This document shows, piece after piece, positions 1 through 7,585 of a stretch of DNA of 16,262 nt. The position numbers and the translations under genes were made by a program. The first letter of the stretch is position 1. The number at the start of each line of letters is the position of its first letter. This DNA is from Candidatus Pelagibacter sp. (GTDB lineage: Bacteria > Pseudomonadota > Alphaproteobacteria > Pelagibacterales > Pelagibacteraceae), in contig JAOIXS010000020.1 of the NCBI GenBank assembly GCA_028225715.1, positions 1-16,262 of the forward strand, given 5' to 3'. A model generated the notes under the pieces. The model ran no database searches, had not been told where the DNA came from, and saw nothing but the letters and a program-made list of their open reading frames with translations.

Positions 1-1
1 G

Positions 2-865
2 CCCTGGGGAATAATACTTTTTTCACGAAATATTAAAAATATTACACAAGTAAAAAAGTTAACAGATCAAATTAGAAAAATATTCAATGATAAAAAATAC
101 CCTATTTTAATTGATCAAGAGGGTGGTAGAGTAAACAGATTAAGAAAATTTTTTAAAGCTGATAAGTTTACTGGAGAATTTTTTGGCAATCTTTATCTTA
201 AAGATAAAAAAGAATTTTATACTGAATATAAAAAGTTTATAAATAAAACTGCCTTATTATTAAAAACTGTAGGCATAAATATTAATACTTTACCCGTCCT
301 TGACGTAAGATCAAAAGGGTCAAGCTCAATAATTGGTGACAGAGCATTTTCAAGTAATGCAAAGATTGTTTCACAAATTGGAGATATTTGTATTAAAGAA
401 TTTCATAATAATAAAATTGCCACTGTAATAAAACATATACCAGGCCATGGTTTGGCAAAAGTGGATAGTCATAAAAAAACCCCTACAATCAATAAAGAAT
501 TAAGACATTTGAATAATCATGACTTTATGGCATTCAAAAATAAAAATAGTCTGTTTGCAATGACAGCGCATCTTATTTATAAAAAAATTGACAAAGTTAA
601 TACTGCAACACATTCGAAGAAAATTATAAAATTAATAAGAAACCAAATTAAATTTAAAAATATTTTGATGTCTGATGATATATCGATGAAGAGTTTAAAG
701 GGCTCTATAGCAATTAATACAAAGAAATCCTTTAGTGCAGGTTGTGATTTAGTTCTTCATTGTAACGGAAATTTAAAAGAAATGAATGATGTGGCTCTTT
801 ATTCACCAGTTATAAGTAAGTTTATTTTAAAAAAAACATCACAATTTTATAAGATTATAAGCTAA
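2..865 (+). CDS. nagZ: Beta-N-acetylhexosaminidase NagZ (GH3), 5'-truncated by the window edge
   Basis: This is a cytoplasmic glycoside hydrolase family 3 enzyme that removes N-acetylglucosamine from anhydro-muropeptides during peptidoglycan recycling. The frame is open from base 2; 287 codons are visible, and family length (about 340) suggests only some 30-50 N-terminal residues are missing. The visible part opens with a PWGIILFSRN segment. It then carries IDQEGGRV at 110-133, IGDRAFS, KHIPGHG at 431-451, the DSH acid/base dyad (Asp 464-466, His 470-472), MTAHLIY and the SDD nucleophile motif (674-679). A TTG at 452 could be mistaken for a start, but it lies between the GHG and DSH motifs, so it is internal. 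scpA follows after 8 bp, as in many alphaproteobacteria, so the genes are probably co-transcribed. No frameshift is seen. Confidence 0.95.
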   Translation, partial: PWGIILFSRNIKNITQVKKLTDQIRKIFNDKKYPILIDQEGGRVNRLRKFFKADKFTGEFFGNLYLKDKKEFYTEYKKFINKTALLLKTVGININTLPVLDVRSKGSSSIIGDRAFSSNAKIVSQIGDICIKEFHNNKIATVIKHIPGHGLAKVDSHKKTPTINKELRHLNNHDFMAFKNKNSLFAMTAHLIYKKIDKVNTATHSKKIIKLIRNQIKFKNILMSDDISMKSLKGSIAINTKKSFSAGCDLVLHCNGNLKEMNDVALYSPVISKFILKKTSQFYKIIS

Positions 866-873
866 TATTTGAA

Positions 874-1614
874 ATGTCCGATACCGATTCTAAAAATTTT
901 AATGTAGATCTTGATAATTATAACGGCCCACTTGATGTTTTATTAGATTTGGCAAAAGCTCAAAAAGTCAACCTTGAAGATATTTCTATAACATTACTGG
1001 CTGATCAATTTCATAATTATATTACTAACGAAAAAAATCTTAACCTAGAATCTGCATCAGAATACTTATTGATGGCTACCTGGTTAACTTACCTCAAATC
1101 AAAACTTTTGTTACCAGGAAATCCTGAAGAAGAATTTAAAGTTTTAGAAGTTGCTGAAAAATTAAAATTGCAATTAAAAAAATTAGAATTGATTAGATTG
1201 CTTTCTGACCAAATGTTAAAAAGAAAAAGACTTGGAAGAGAAATAAGACTTAGAGGAATTAAAGGAAACATAAGATCTATATACAGCACTGAATATAAAC
1301 TGAATCTTTATGAACTATTAAAATCTTATTCATCAATTATTATGACTAAAGATTTTCAAAGAATGAATATTCCTAAACTTCCAGTTTTTACTACTGAAGA
1401 GGGGATTAAAAGAATAAAAGAATTTTTTGGTAAGTTAATTGATTGGAGGAATATTAATGAATTAATACCTTCATCATTTAAGAGTGGCTCAAAATATAAA
1501 AGAACAGGTAAAGCTGGAATTTTTGCAGGATCTTTAGAGTTGGTTAAAGAAGGTAATTTAACTATAAAACAAGAAAATTTATTTGATGATATTTATATTA
1601 AAGAACTAAAATGA
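874..1614 (+). CDS. scpA: Segregation and condensation protein A (kleisin)
   Basis: ScpA is the kleisin subunit that bridges the two SMC heads in the bacterial condensin complex and acts with ScpB in chromosome compaction and segregation. The 246-residue product is of normal length. The conserved N-terminal segment YNGPLDVLLDLAKAQKVNLE (residues 16-35) is the family hallmark, followed by a helical region (YLLMATWLTYLKSKLLLP) and a lysine-rich central helix. The C-terminal part resembles the winged-helix domain that contacts the SMC head. The ATG at 874 has no Shine-Dalgarno sequence, but it sits 8 bp after nagZ and gives the expected N-terminus. The stop overlaps the scpB start as ATGA (1611-1614), which points to translational coupling and matched expression. 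Confidence 0.97.
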   Translation: MSDTDSKNFNVDLDNYNGPLDVLLDLAKAQKVNLEDISITLLADQFHNYITNEKNLNLESASEYLLMATWLTYLKSKLLLPGNPEEEFKVLEVAEKLKLQLKKLELIRLLSDQMLKRKRLGREIRLRGIKGNIRSIYSTEYKLNLYELLKSYSSIIMTKDFQRMNIPKLPVFTTEEGIKRIKEFFGKLIDWRNINELIPSSFKSGSKYKRTGKAGIFAGSLELVKEGNLTIKQENLFDDIYIKELK

Positions 1615-2312
1615 CAAAAATTAAGAAAAAAACAAATAACAATATAGTTACTTTCCCATCAAAAATGATTGATGGTGAAAGAGAAATTGAAGCAATAGTT
1701 TTTGCTGCTGCTGAACCATTAGATATCGACACTATCGAATCTAAAATTTCAAAAAAAATTGACGTTTTAAAATCATTAGAGAAATTACAAAAAGAATATT
1801 CATCAAGAGGAATTAATTTAGTTTGTATATCTAATAGATGGTCTTTTAGAACTTCTGAAAATTTATCAAACCTTATGTCTCAAGAAAAAACTGTAGAAAA
1901 AAAATTATCCAGAGCTGCAGTTGAAACATTAGCAATAATTGTTTATCACCAACCTGTTACTAGAGCTGAAATAGAAGAAATTAGAGGTGTTGCTTTTGGA
2001 ACGAATACGCTTGAGATTTTAATGGAGCTAAATTGGGTAAAACCACAAGGCCGTAAAGATGTACCTGGTAAACCAATTCAGTATGGAACTACTAATGATT
2101 TCTTAAGTCATTTTAGTCTTCAAAAACTGTCTGATTTACCTACTGTTGACGAATTGGGATCTGCTGGTCTGATTGATAGCTCAAACATAGATAATGCAAT
2201 ATTTGGTACTGGTAAATTTTACAAAGAAAAACAAGTAGAAAAAAAAGAAGATATTTATGAAAATATCGATGAGATGCTGGGTGGAACACTTAGTCCAGAT
2301 GAAGAAAAGTAA
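1611..2312 (+). CDS. scpB: Segregation and condensation protein B
   Basis: ScpB is the winged-helix partner (KITE protein) of the ScpA kleisin in the SMC condensin complex. The product has 233 residues. The first winged helix starts near residue 23 (REIEAIVFAAAEPLD). The best conserved blocks are LSRAAVETLAIIVYHQPVTR (99-118), continuing through the EIEEIRGV helix, and GRKDVPGKPIQYGTT (147-161), both diagnostic of ScpB. The acidic, lysine-rich C-terminal tail after about residue 185 looks disordered and is typical of alphaproteobacterial homologues. The start overlaps the scpA stop by 4 bp. A 42-bp gap then precedes tatA. Confidence 0.97.
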   Translation: MTKIKKKTNNNIVTFPSKMIDGEREIEAIVFAAAEPLDIDTIESKISKKIDVLKSLEKLQKEYSSRGINLVCISNRWSFRTSENLSNLMSQEKTVEKKLSRAAVETLAIIVYHQPVTRAEIEEIRGVAFGTNTLEILMELNWVKPQGRKDVPGKPIQYGTTNDFLSHFSLQKLSDLPTVDELGSAGLIDSSNIDNAIFGTGKFYKEKQVEKKEDIYENIDEMLGGTLSPDEEK

Positions 2313-2338
2313 AAAGTTACTTTAAAATTAAATTTAAA

Positions 2339-2344
2339 AGAGGT
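2339..2344 (+). promoter_or_regulatory. Ribosome-binding site of tatA (AGAGGT)
   Basis: A purine-rich AGAGGT lies 10 bases before the tatA ATG in the 42-bp scpB-tatA gap. Most starts in this window lack any Shine-Dalgarno match, so this one supports the start at 2355. A TATAAAAT string directly after it resembles a -10 box, but no matching -35 is seen, so I do not call a promoter. Confidence 0.5.
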
Positions 2345-2354
2345 ATAAAATATT

Positions 2355-2561
2355 ATGAGCATTGGAATTTGGCAAATAGCAATTGTAGTAATCTTAGTCG
2401 TCCTTTTATTTGGTAGAGGTAAAATTTCTAGTCTAATGGGTGATGTGGCTAAAGGTATAAAAAGTTTTAAGAAAGGTATGGCTACAGATATTACTGATGA
2501 GCCTGAGCCTGAGCCTAAAAACGTTTCAGAAAATAATCAAGACAGCAAAGACAAAGAATAA
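2355..2561 (+). CDS. tatA: Sec-independent protein translocase protein TatA
   Basis: TatA polymerises to form the membrane-weakening part of the twin-arginine translocase, which exports folded proteins across the inner membrane. The 68-residue product has one N-terminal membrane helix (about residues 5-19, [15 protein letters not shown]), the FGRGK hinge typical of alphaproteobacterial TatA, and an amphipathic helix ([18 protein letters not shown]). A short charged tail contains three perfect Glu-Pro repeats (residues 49-54). An AGAGGT sits upstream of the ATG. tatB follows after 5 bp, so tatA, tatB and tatC form one unit. Confidence 0.96.
   Translation: MSIGIWQIAIVVILVVLLFGRGKISSLMGDVAKGIKSFKKGMATDITDEPEPEPKNVSENNQDSKDKE
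2499..2516 (+). repeat. Perfect triple GAGCCT hexamer inside tatA
   Basis: Three tandem GAGCCT units encode Glu-Pro three times (residues 49-54) in the non-conserved TatA tail. The frame is kept for any copy number, so length variation between strains would be tolerated. Confidence 0.8.
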
Positions 2562-2566
2562 ATTAA

Positions 2567-2788
2567 ATGCCCACTATTGGCTGGTTTGAGATTTTAATAG
2601 TAGTAGCTGTTGCAATCATTGTTATTGGCCCAAAAGATTTTCCACATATGTTAAAAAAAGTTGGTTCATGGATTGGAACAACAAAAAGATATATTAGCAA
2701 TATACAAAATGAGGTAGCTGACCTTGATATTAATTCTAATGAGATAGAAAAACCTATAGAAAAAAAAAAGGATAATGACAAAATCTGA
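2567..2788 (+). CDS. tatB: Sec-independent protein translocase protein TatB (short form)
   Basis: TatB pairs with TatC in the receptor complex that recognises twin-arginine signal peptides. The 73-residue product begins MPTIGWFEILIVV, with the conserved glutamate at residue 8 in the membrane helix, then IGPKDFP (the TatB-type hinge, distinct from the FGRGK of TatA) and an amphipathic helix (MLKKVGSWIGTTKRYI). The tail is much shorter than in Escherichia coli (about 170 residues), which fits a streamlined genome. The gene overlaps tatC by 14 bp, and the overlap is preceded by a run of ten A residues (2760-2769) inside the lysine-rich tail. Confidence 0.95.
   Translation: MPTIGWFEILIVVAVAIIVIGPKDFPHMLKKVGSWIGTTKRYISNIQNEVADLDINSNEIEKPIEKKKDNDKI
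2760..2769 (+). repeat. Homopolymeric A10 tract at the tatB-tatC junction
   Basis: Ten consecutive A residues lie in the 3' end of tatB, five bases before the tatC ATG at 2775. They encode part of a Glu-Lys-Lys-Lys stretch. Loss of one A would move the tatB frame into the tatC frame and read through the tatC start, giving a TatB-TatC fusion. This is visible in the sequence; any actual slippage is inference. Confidence 0.8.
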
Positions 2789-3539
2789 AAATGAAGGCGG
2801 TTTTGTAAGCCATCTAACTGAACTTAGAAAAAGATTAATTCACTCTTTTATTTTTTTATTCATCTTTTTTATCGGATGTTATTTTTTTTCAGAACATCTC
2901 TATGGTTTTTTAGTTGAGCCTTTTGCTAAAGCAGTAAATGAAAATGGAACTGATAGAAGATTAATTTTTACAGCTTTACAGGAAACATTTTTAACATACT
3001 TAAAGGTTTCTTTTTTTGCGGCATTCTTTGTTACATGTCCCTTTATATTGGTACAAATATGGAAATTTATTGCACCAGGACTCTATAAGCATGAAAAAAT
3101 TGCAATCGTTCCTTATCTTGTTTTAACACCTATATTATTTTTTCTAGGAGGAATGCTTGTTTATTATTTAATAATGCCACTAGCCATAAAGTTTTTTCTC
3201 TCTTTCGAAAGCACAGGGGCTTCAACAGGATTACCTATCCAATTGGAAGCAAAAGTTAGTGAATATCTTTCACTTGTAATGAAATTAATTTTTGCATTTG
3301 GTATAAGTTTTCAGCTTCCAGTTGTTCTTAGCTTGTTAGCTAGAGTTGGCATAGTTAATGCTAAGTTTCTTAGAGAAAAAAGAAAATATGTTGTTGTAAT
3401 GATTTTCGCAGCAGCTGCATTATTAACACCACCTGATCCTATAACTCAAATTGGATTAGCAATACCATTATTGATTTTATATGAATTATCTATATTTTCT
3501 GTAAACATTATTGATAAGAAAAATAAAAAAAATGCATAA
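2775..3539 (+). CDS. tatC: Sec-independent protein translocase protein TatC
   Basis: TatC is the polytopic core of the twin-arginine translocase and binds the RR signal peptide. The product has 254 residues, the usual length, with six predicted membrane helices (for example near residues 19-35, 75-95, 114-134 and 165-187). The cytoplasmic N-terminus carries the conserved HLTELRKRL motif (residues 14-22) with the glutamate used in signal recognition. Other family landmarks are the FLTYLKVS region, the FVTCPF loop before helix 3, and LTPPDPITQ near the last helices. The ATG overlaps tatB by 14 bp; an AAGGA just before it may help initiation. The stop overlaps the serS start by 8 bp. Confidence 0.97.
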   Translation: MTKSENEGGFVSHLTELRKRLIHSFIFLFIFFIGCYFFSEHLYGFLVEPFAKAVNENGTDRRLIFTALQETFLTYLKVSFFAAFFVTCPFILVQIWKFIAPGLYKHEKIAIVPYLVLTPILFFLGGMLVYYLIMPLAIKFFLSFESTGASTGLPIQLEAKVSEYLSLVMKLIFAFGISFQLPVVLSLLARVGIVNAKFLREKRKYVVVMIFAAAALLTPPDPITQIGLAIPLLILYELSIFSVNIIDKKNKKNA

Positions 3540-4791
3540 TATAAAAGAAATTAGAAATGATATTGAGGCTTTTAAAAAAGCTTTAAATAAAAGATTCCTA
3601 GATATAGATGTCGATAAGATTTTATCATTGGATGAGAGCAATAGAGAGTATATCCAACAAAGAGAACTGCTTGAAAAAGAAAAAAAAGATATTTCAAAGT
3701 CTAAAGATCAGTCACTTTTTGAAAAATCTAAAAAAATTTCATCTGAAATAGATAATATTAATAAATTACAAACTAATGTTAAAAATGAATTAGAAACTAT
3801 TTTATCATCAATACCAAATATACCTCATTCTGACGTTCCTACAGGTAAAGATGAAAACTCAAATGTAGAAATTTCAAAATCAGGAACAATACCTAATTTT
3901 ACATTTAAACCTAAATCTCATTATGAATTAGGTGAAAACTTGCATATGCTTGATTTTGATCTGGCTACAAAAACTACTGGATCAAGATTTGTTTTTGTAA
4001 AAGATAAATTGGCCTTACTAGAAAGAGCTTTATCAAATTTTATGCTTGATACACATGTGAATACTAATGGTTATGAAGAGATTTCACCCCCACTAATTGC
4101 AACAGATACTACTATGTATGGTACAGGACAATTACCTAAATTTGATAATGATCAGTTTGAACTTAAATTAGACGACTCTAGTGACAGAAAGTTTTTAATA
4201 CCAACTGCCGAAGTTATTTTAACTAATATTGTAAAAGATCAAATTATTGATAAAAAAAAACTTCCTATGCGAATGGTTGCTTCAACTCCATGTTTTAGAA
4301 AAGAAGCAGGTAGCTATGGTAAAGATACAAAAGGTATGATTAGACAGCACCAATTTTACAAAGTTGAAATGGTGAGTATTGTTGAGGCAGATAAGTGCTT
4401 ACCAGAACTTGATAGAATGACTGATTGTGCAACTAAAATTTTAGATTTACTAAAACTTCCATATAGAAAAATAGTTTTGTGTACTGGTGATATGGGTTTT
4501 AGTGCTGAAAAAACTTTTGATATTGAGGTGTGGCTTCCATCTGAGGATAAATATAGAGAAATCTCAAGTTGCTCTTCATGTGGATCATTTCAAGCAAGAA
4601 GAATGAAAGCTAGATATAAAAACGAAAAAAAAGAAACAGTTTTTGTTGGTACACTAAATGGCAGTGGTTTAGCGATTGGCAGAACATTAGTTGCTATATT
4701 GGAAAATTATCAACAAGAAGATGGCTCTATTATTGTACCTGAAGTTTTAAGGCCCTACATGAATAATATTGAGAAAATCAATAAGATTTAA
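3532..4791 (+). CDS. serS: Serine--tRNA ligase
   Basis: Seryl-tRNA synthetase is a class II enzyme that charges tRNA-Ser (and tRNA-Sec where present). I chose the ATG at 3532, giving 419 residues that begin MHNIKEIRND, because bacterial SerRS normally starts this way; an upstream in-frame TTG at 3511 would only add seven residues inside tatC. Residues about 30-95 form the tRNA-binding coiled-coil arm. The catalytic domain shows the serine-binding TAE (225-227), motif 2 (FRKEAG at 255-260 with the RQHQF loop), the EISSCSSCGSFQARR block and motif 3 (GSGLAIGR, 377-384). The gene overlaps tatC by 8 bp. In many alphaproteobacteria surE and pcm follow serS; here yajC comes next after 53 bp with no obvious hairpin terminator. 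Confidence 0.97.
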   Translation: MHNIKEIRNDIEAFKKALNKRFLDIDVDKILSLDESNREYIQQRELLEKEKKDISKSKDQSLFEKSKKISSEIDNINKLQTNVKNELETILSSIPNIPHSDVPTGKDENSNVEISKSGTIPNFTFKPKSHYELGENLHMLDFDLATKTTGSRFVFVKDKLALLERALSNFMLDTHVNTNGYEEISPPLIATDTTMYGTGQLPKFDNDQFELKLDDSSDRKFLIPTAEVILTNIVKDQIIDKKKLPMRMVASTPCFRKEAGSYGKDTKGMIRQHQFYKVEMVSIVEADKCLPELDRMTDCATKILDLLKLPYRKIVLCTGDMGFSAEKTFDIEVWLPSEDKYREISSCSSCGSFQARRMKARYKNEKKETVFVGTLNGSGLAIGRTLVAILENYQQEDGSIIVPEVLRPYMNNIEKINKI

Positions 4792-4834
4792 AGTTGTTTT
4801 AATTTAATAGATGTTGTAAGTATTCACTTTAATC

Positions 4835-4840
4835 AAGGAG
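4835..4840 (+). promoter_or_regulatory. Strong ribosome-binding site of yajC (AAGGAG)
   Basis: A perfect AAGGAG ends four bases before the yajC ATG at 4845. It is one of the two best Shine-Dalgarno matches noticed near a possible start in this window, and it fixes the yajC start. The 53-bp serS-yajC gap that contains it shows no stable inverted repeat. Confidence 0.75.
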
Positions 4841-4844
4841 AAAA

Positions 4845-5129
4845 ATGGATTCAGGAATAGGACAATTTATACCGCTAATTTTAATTTTTGTTATTTTTTA
4901 CTTTTTTTTAATAAGACCTCAACAAAAGAAAGTTAAAGAGCATAAAGCCATGGTAGAAAACTTATCAAGAGGAGACAAGGTTGTAACGTCAGCTGGTATT
5001 ATTGGGACAGTTGAAAGAATTATTGATAATGAAAAGGTTGAAGTGCAAATTGCTGACAACGTTAAAGTTGAAATTATCAAAGCAACAGGTATCCAAGGAT
5101 TACTTAACTACCCTGAAGTAAAAAAATAA
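4845..5129 (+). CDS. yajC: Preprotein translocase subunit YajC
   Basis: YajC is a small inner-membrane protein that associates with SecDF in the holo-translocon. The 94-residue product has a single membrane helix (about residues 6-23, ending in FFLIRPQQKK). The cytoplasmic domain follows with the conserved block LSRGDKVVTSAGIIGTV and ends in a short lysine-rich tail. The start is set by AAGGAG four bases upstream. secD follows after 12 bp and secF directly after that, so yajC-secD-secF form an operon that may also receive read-through from the tat-serS genes. Confidence 0.96.
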   Translation: MDSGIGQFIPLILIFVIFYFFLIRPQQKKVKEHKAMVENLSRGDKVVTSAGIIGTVERIIDNEKVEVQIADNVKVEIIKATGIQGLLNYPEVKK

Positions 5130-5141
5130 CATTTAACTAAA

Positions 5142-6695
5142 GTGTTATACTTTTCTAAATTAAGAATTACCTTAGTTTCATTAGTATCTATTTTTTTTAT
5201 TTTTATTGCTGCATCAAATTTTCAGAACTCTGAAGATAGCTTTATTTCAAAAAAGATAAATCTAGGTTTAGATTTACAGGGTGGATCATATCTTTTACTT
5301 GAAATTGACAATGGACCTGTTGAAATTCAAAAATTACAAAATACAACAACTGTTATTAGAAATTTTTTAAAAGATAAAAAAATATCTTTTAATGATCTAA
5401 GAATTGAAGATAAAAAAATAATATTTGGTATATCCAATGATAATATTGAATTGGTTCAATCTTTTTTTCTCGATAAAGAAAGTGATATTAACCCTTATTA
5501 TTTTCAATATAAATCTCATCAGTTTGATGTAGAAATACAAAATAATGAAATTACATTAGCTCTATCAAAGTATGGACTTATTGAAATCAAAACTTCTTCA
5601 CAAGATCAAGCTATAGAAATAGTTAGAAGAAGAGTTGATGAAGTTGGTACTAATGAACCCAATATATTAAAAAGAGGTAATAATAGAATTCTAGTTGAGC
5701 TTCCTGGTCTTGATGATCCCATGCGTATAAAGTCACTTTTAGGAAAAACTGCAAATTTGACATTTAGATTTGTTTCTCAAAATAGTAATGACACTTTTGG
5801 AACTGAAATGCTTCAGTTTGAAGATGAAACCAACGAAGTAATGGTTAGTAAGAGAATAATCTTAAATGGTGAGAATTTACTAGATGCTCAACCACAAATG
5901 AATAATCAAACTAATGAAACAGTAGTATCATTTACACTTGATAGAGTGGGAGCTAAAAGATTTGGTAAAGCAACCAGTACAGGTGTTGGCAAGCAATTGG
6001 CAATCGTTCTAGATGGTAAAATTGTTAGTGCTCCAGTAATTAGAGATACTATAGCAAGTGGAAATGGCCAGATCAGTGGAAATTTTACGTTCCAATCTGC
6101 AACAGACTTGGCTCTACTATTAAGATCAGGAGCATTGCCAGCTCCACTTAATATAATTGAAGAAAGAACAGTAGGACCTGACCTTGGTCAAGACTCAATT
6201 AATGCTGGAGTTATTGCTCTTATGATTGGTTTTTTATTAGTTATAATTTTTATGTTTTTTAAATACAAAATATTTGGTCTAATTGCTAATATAACACTAC
6301 TAATTAACTTATTCTTTTTAGTTGGTATTTTAACTTTATTTGAAGCAACATTAACACTTCCTGGAATAGCTGGTATTATTTTAACAGTTGGTATGGCAGT
6401 TGACGCTAATGTATTAATTTTTGAAAGAATTAAAGAAGAATGCAAGAAAGAAAAAAATAATATAATAGCTTTTGATACTGGTTATGTGAAATCAAAAACA
6501 GCAATTATAGACGCAAATATAACCACATTAATTGCGGCTGTAATCTTATTCTTTATGGGCTCTGGCCCTGTTAAAGGCTTCTCTGTAACTTTAGCTGTAG
6601 GAATTTTTACTACACTGTTTTCAGTTTATTTTATTGCAAGAATGCTTACAGGTCTTTACGTGGTAAGAAATAAAGAAAAAACTAACCTAATATAA
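5142..6695 (+). CDS. secD: Protein translocase subunit SecD
   Basis: SecD is an RND-superfamily subunit that uses the proton motive force to finish and pull Sec-dependent export on the periplasmic side, working with SecF. The 517-residue product is shorter than in Escherichia coli (615) but in the usual alphaproteobacterial range. The first membrane helix lies at about residues 8-24. It is followed by the GLDLQGG motif (42-48), a large periplasmic P1 region, VGPDLGQD near 345, and five more membrane helices. The conserved GMAVDANVLIFERIKEE segment has its membrane aspartate at residue 421, probably part of the proton path. Initiation is on GTG with no Shine-Dalgarno match; the signal-anchor N-terminus supports this start. 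secF begins on the base after the stop. Confidence 0.97.
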   Translation: MLYFSKLRITLVSLVSIFFIFIAASNFQNSEDSFISKKINLGLDLQGGSYLLLEIDNGPVEIQKLQNTTTVIRNFLKDKKISFNDLRIEDKKIIFGISNDNIELVQSFFLDKESDINPYYFQYKSHQFDVEIQNNEITLALSKYGLIEIKTSSQDQAIEIVRRRVDEVGTNEPNILKRGNNRILVELPGLDDPMRIKSLLGKTANLTFRFVSQNSNDTFGTEMLQFEDETNEVMVSKRIILNGENLLDAQPQMNNQTNETVVSFTLDRVGAKRFGKATSTGVGKQLAIVLDGKIVSAPVIRDTIASGNGQISGNFTFQSATDLALLLRSGALPAPLNIIEERTVGPDLGQDSINAGVIALMIGFLLVIIFMFFKYKIFGLIANITLLINLFFLVGILTLFEATLTLPGIAGIILTVGMAVDANVLIFERIKEECKKEKNNIIAFDTGYVKSKTAIIDANITTLIAAVILFFMGSGPVKGFSVTLAVGIFTTLFSVYFIARMLTGLYVVRNKEKTNLI

Positions 6696-7583
6696 ATGAT
6701 TAATTTTAATAAATTTTATAAACTATTTAATCTTATCTCTTTAAGTCTTGTCGTTGCATCTGTTCTATTGTTATTTTTTAAAGGACTTAATTTTGGTGTA
6801 GATTTTAAAGGTGGGACCTTAATAGAACTAAGGTCTAATGATAAAAATATTAATGTCACTTCTTTAAGACAATCTTTTAATAAAATGAATTTAGGAGATT
6901 TTAATGTTAAAAAATTTGGTAATGAAAATGATTTTTTAATTAAGATAGAGAAAAAAGATACAAGTGCAAACGCTATTGAGGTTATTAAAAAAGATTTAAC
7001 ATCTTCTTTAGGGGGCTCTTTTAATTTCAGAAGAGTTGAAAATGTAGGTCCAAAAGTTAGCGCTGAATTATTAAAGTCTGGTATTATTGCAATTGCACTA
7101 TCTCTAGCTGCAATGTTATTTTACATATGGATAAGATTTGAATGGCAATTTAGTTTAGGTGCTATTTTAGCCTTATTCCATGATGTCATTATAACGCTAG
7201 GTCTTTTCTCACTATTCAGTCTAGAAATAAATCTATCAATAGTTGCCGCTGTTTTAACTATAGTTGGTTATTCAATGAACGATACTGTTGTTATTTATGA
7301 TAGAGTTAGGGAAAATTTAAGAAAGTTTTCTGATATCAAGATTTATGATCTTACAAATATTTCAATCAATGAAACTCTTTCCAGAACTATAATTACATCA
7401 GCCACAACATTGCTTGCTTTAGTTTCAATTTATTTATTTGGTGGAGAAATATTAAAAGGTTTTTCTTTAGCCATGATAATGGGTGTTATATTTGGAACTT
7501 ATTCTTCAATTTATATAGCTAATCCAATACTTGTAAAACTTAGAGTTTCACAAAAAACAATCCTAAAAGAAGATACAGAATAA
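6696..7583 (+). CDS. secF: Protein translocase subunit SecF
   Basis: SecF is the partner of SecD in the proton-driven accessory complex of the Sec translocon. The 295-residue product shows the first membrane helix (about 12-28), the GVDFKGG motif (34-40), and a periplasmic P4 domain ending in VENVGPKVSAEL. Five membrane helices follow, with the conserved GYSMNDTVVIYDRVREN segment; its aspartate is residue 196. The ATG abuts the secD stop (TAAATG), so translation is almost certainly coupled. The stop is only 2 bp from the stop of the opposing membrane-protein gene, leaving no room for a conventional terminator. Confidence 0.97.
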   Translation: MINFNKFYKLFNLISLSLVVASVLLLFFKGLNFGVDFKGGTLIELRSNDKNINVTSLRQSFNKMNLGDFNVKKFGNENDFLIKIEKKDTSANAIEVIKKDLTSSLGGSFNFRRVENVGPKVSAELLKSGIIAIALSLAAMLFYIWIRFEWQFSLGAILALFHDVIITLGLFSLFSLEINLSIVAAVLTIVGYSMNDTVVIYDRVRENLRKFSDIKIYDLTNISINETLSRTIITSATTLLALVSIYLFGGEILKGFSLAMIMGVIFGTYSSIYIANPILVKLRVSQKTILKEDTE

Positions 7584-7585
7584 AT

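Noticed and set aside
452..865. A separate 137-residue gene starting at TTG 452
   Set aside because: The frame is open back to base 2 and carries the upstream NagZ motifs. The TTG lies between the conserved GHG and DSH motifs, so this is simply the C-terminal half of nagZ.
1089..1289. Antisense open frames (also 2563-2781, 6188-6445, 12134-12322, 13694-13966, 15922-16188 on minus; 9863-10069 and 10131-10328 on plus)
   Set aside because: They lie wholly inside strongly conserved genes on the other strand, have no recognisable domains or start signals, and are expected shadows in AT-rich coding sequence.
2313..2354. Possible promoter before tatA (TATAAAAT string)
   Set aside because: There is no -35 element at usable spacing, and such strings are frequent by chance at about 70% A+T.
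3511..3531. Upstream TTG start for serS
   Set aside because: It would add MIRKIKK ahead of the standard SerRS N-terminus. The ATG at 3532 fits the family and gives a short overlap with tatC.
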